The notes under the pieces were generated by a model that was not told where the DNA came from, made no database searches, and saw only the letters and a list, made by a program, of their open reading frames with translations. From Bacillota bacterium (GTDB taxonomy: Bacteria > Bacillota > Clostridia > Lachnospirales > Lachnospiraceae), in assembly GCA_023399455.1 (NCBI GenBank), contig JAEWPN010000202.1, positions 1 to 25,184 of the forward strand: 25,184 nucleotides of DNA. The letters are read 5' to 3'. The position numbers and the translations under genes were made by a program. This document shows positions 25,053-25,184 of the stretch, piece by piece (the stretch's first letter is position 1; every line of letters begins with the position of its first letter).

Positions 25053-25184
25053 ATGAGAAAATTTCTAGTGCTATTGTCGGCACTTTTAATATCAATATCT
25101 TTGTATGGCAGTACATCTGAAGCAAAAACCCAAACAAATAATAAAGTAACTCAAATTGATAAACTGGAAGTCCATTATATTGAT
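25053..25184 (+). CDS. Secreted protein, 5' part only; possible ComEC-like metallo-beta-lactamase-fold hydrolase
   Basis: The window ends after 44 codons. Residues 1-24 (MRKFLVLLSALLISISLYGS and on) form a signal peptide, probably cut after SEA; no lipobox cysteine is seen. The last visible residues, DKLEVHYID, match the first strand of secreted ComEC/Rec2-type MBL hydrolases, where a VHFIDVGQGD-like stretch opens the domain; only the beginning is visible, so this is tentative. AAGGGGAG (25038-25045) lies 7 nt before the ATG. It probably shares the operon with the methyltransferase and GHKL-TIR genes, though an exported protein fits poorly with a cytoplasmic defence complex. Confidence 0.5.
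   Translation, partial: MRKFLVLLSALLISISLYGSTSEAKTQTNNKVTQIDKLEVHYID

Overview
The window looks like part of an integrative and conjugative element (ICE) of the Tn1549/CTn type in a low-GC Firmicute, most likely a gut clostridium (Lachnospiraceae-like). The evidence is gene content and order: an M23-peptidase transfer protein, a small coiled-coil protein, a DUF4366 protein, a giant methylase-helicase of more than 2,200 residues, MobC, and a VirD2-like MOBP relaxase. Ribosome binding sites are strong AGGAGG types and codon use is AT-rich. Almost everything reads on the + strand. I see no rRNA, tRNA or CRISPR array.

1-7574 is the cell-surface part. A cut-off wall hydrolase opens the window. 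It is followed by a tight run of a small coiled-coil protein, a membrane-anchored Ig-like/collagen-like/tail-fibre-like protein, a DUF4366 membrane protein and a long coiled-coil fibre with a phage-tail-like tip, then a cytoplasmic protein with a DUF5710-like domain. These genes could build the contact surface for mating.

7575-9218 holds small genes: an ORF broken by one in-frame stop, a small coiled-coil protein, an antitoxin-like protein, a possible 39-residue peptide, and a Hol_Tox-type 29-residue toxin with a convergent antisense RNA. A perfect 24-bp palindrome found upstream of the small coiled-coil gene at 983 recurs exactly before the next transfer gene.

9219-21470 is the DNA-processing part. 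It holds a P-loop protein fused to a DUF5710-like domain, the giant methylase-helicase with a complete tnpV gene nested out of frame in its linker, MobC, then an insertion of a GNAT acetyltransferase and a Fic protein, then the relaxase. Factor-independent terminators sit directly before the ribosome binding sites of three transfer genes, which suggests regulated readthrough.

21471-22069 is non-coding. It has a terminator, a long hairpin that is a candidate oriT, a dense array of about eight unrelated short hairpins, and an AT-rich promoter region.

22070-25184 is a more AT-rich cargo operon: a DNA cytosine-5 methyltransferase, a GHKL ATPase ending in a TIR-like domain, and the start of a secreted protein that may be a metallo-beta-lactamase-fold hydrolase. 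This is the best candidate for an undescribed defence system: a modification enzyme paired with a MORC/MutL-like ATPase whose effector looks like a TIR NADase rather than a nuclease.
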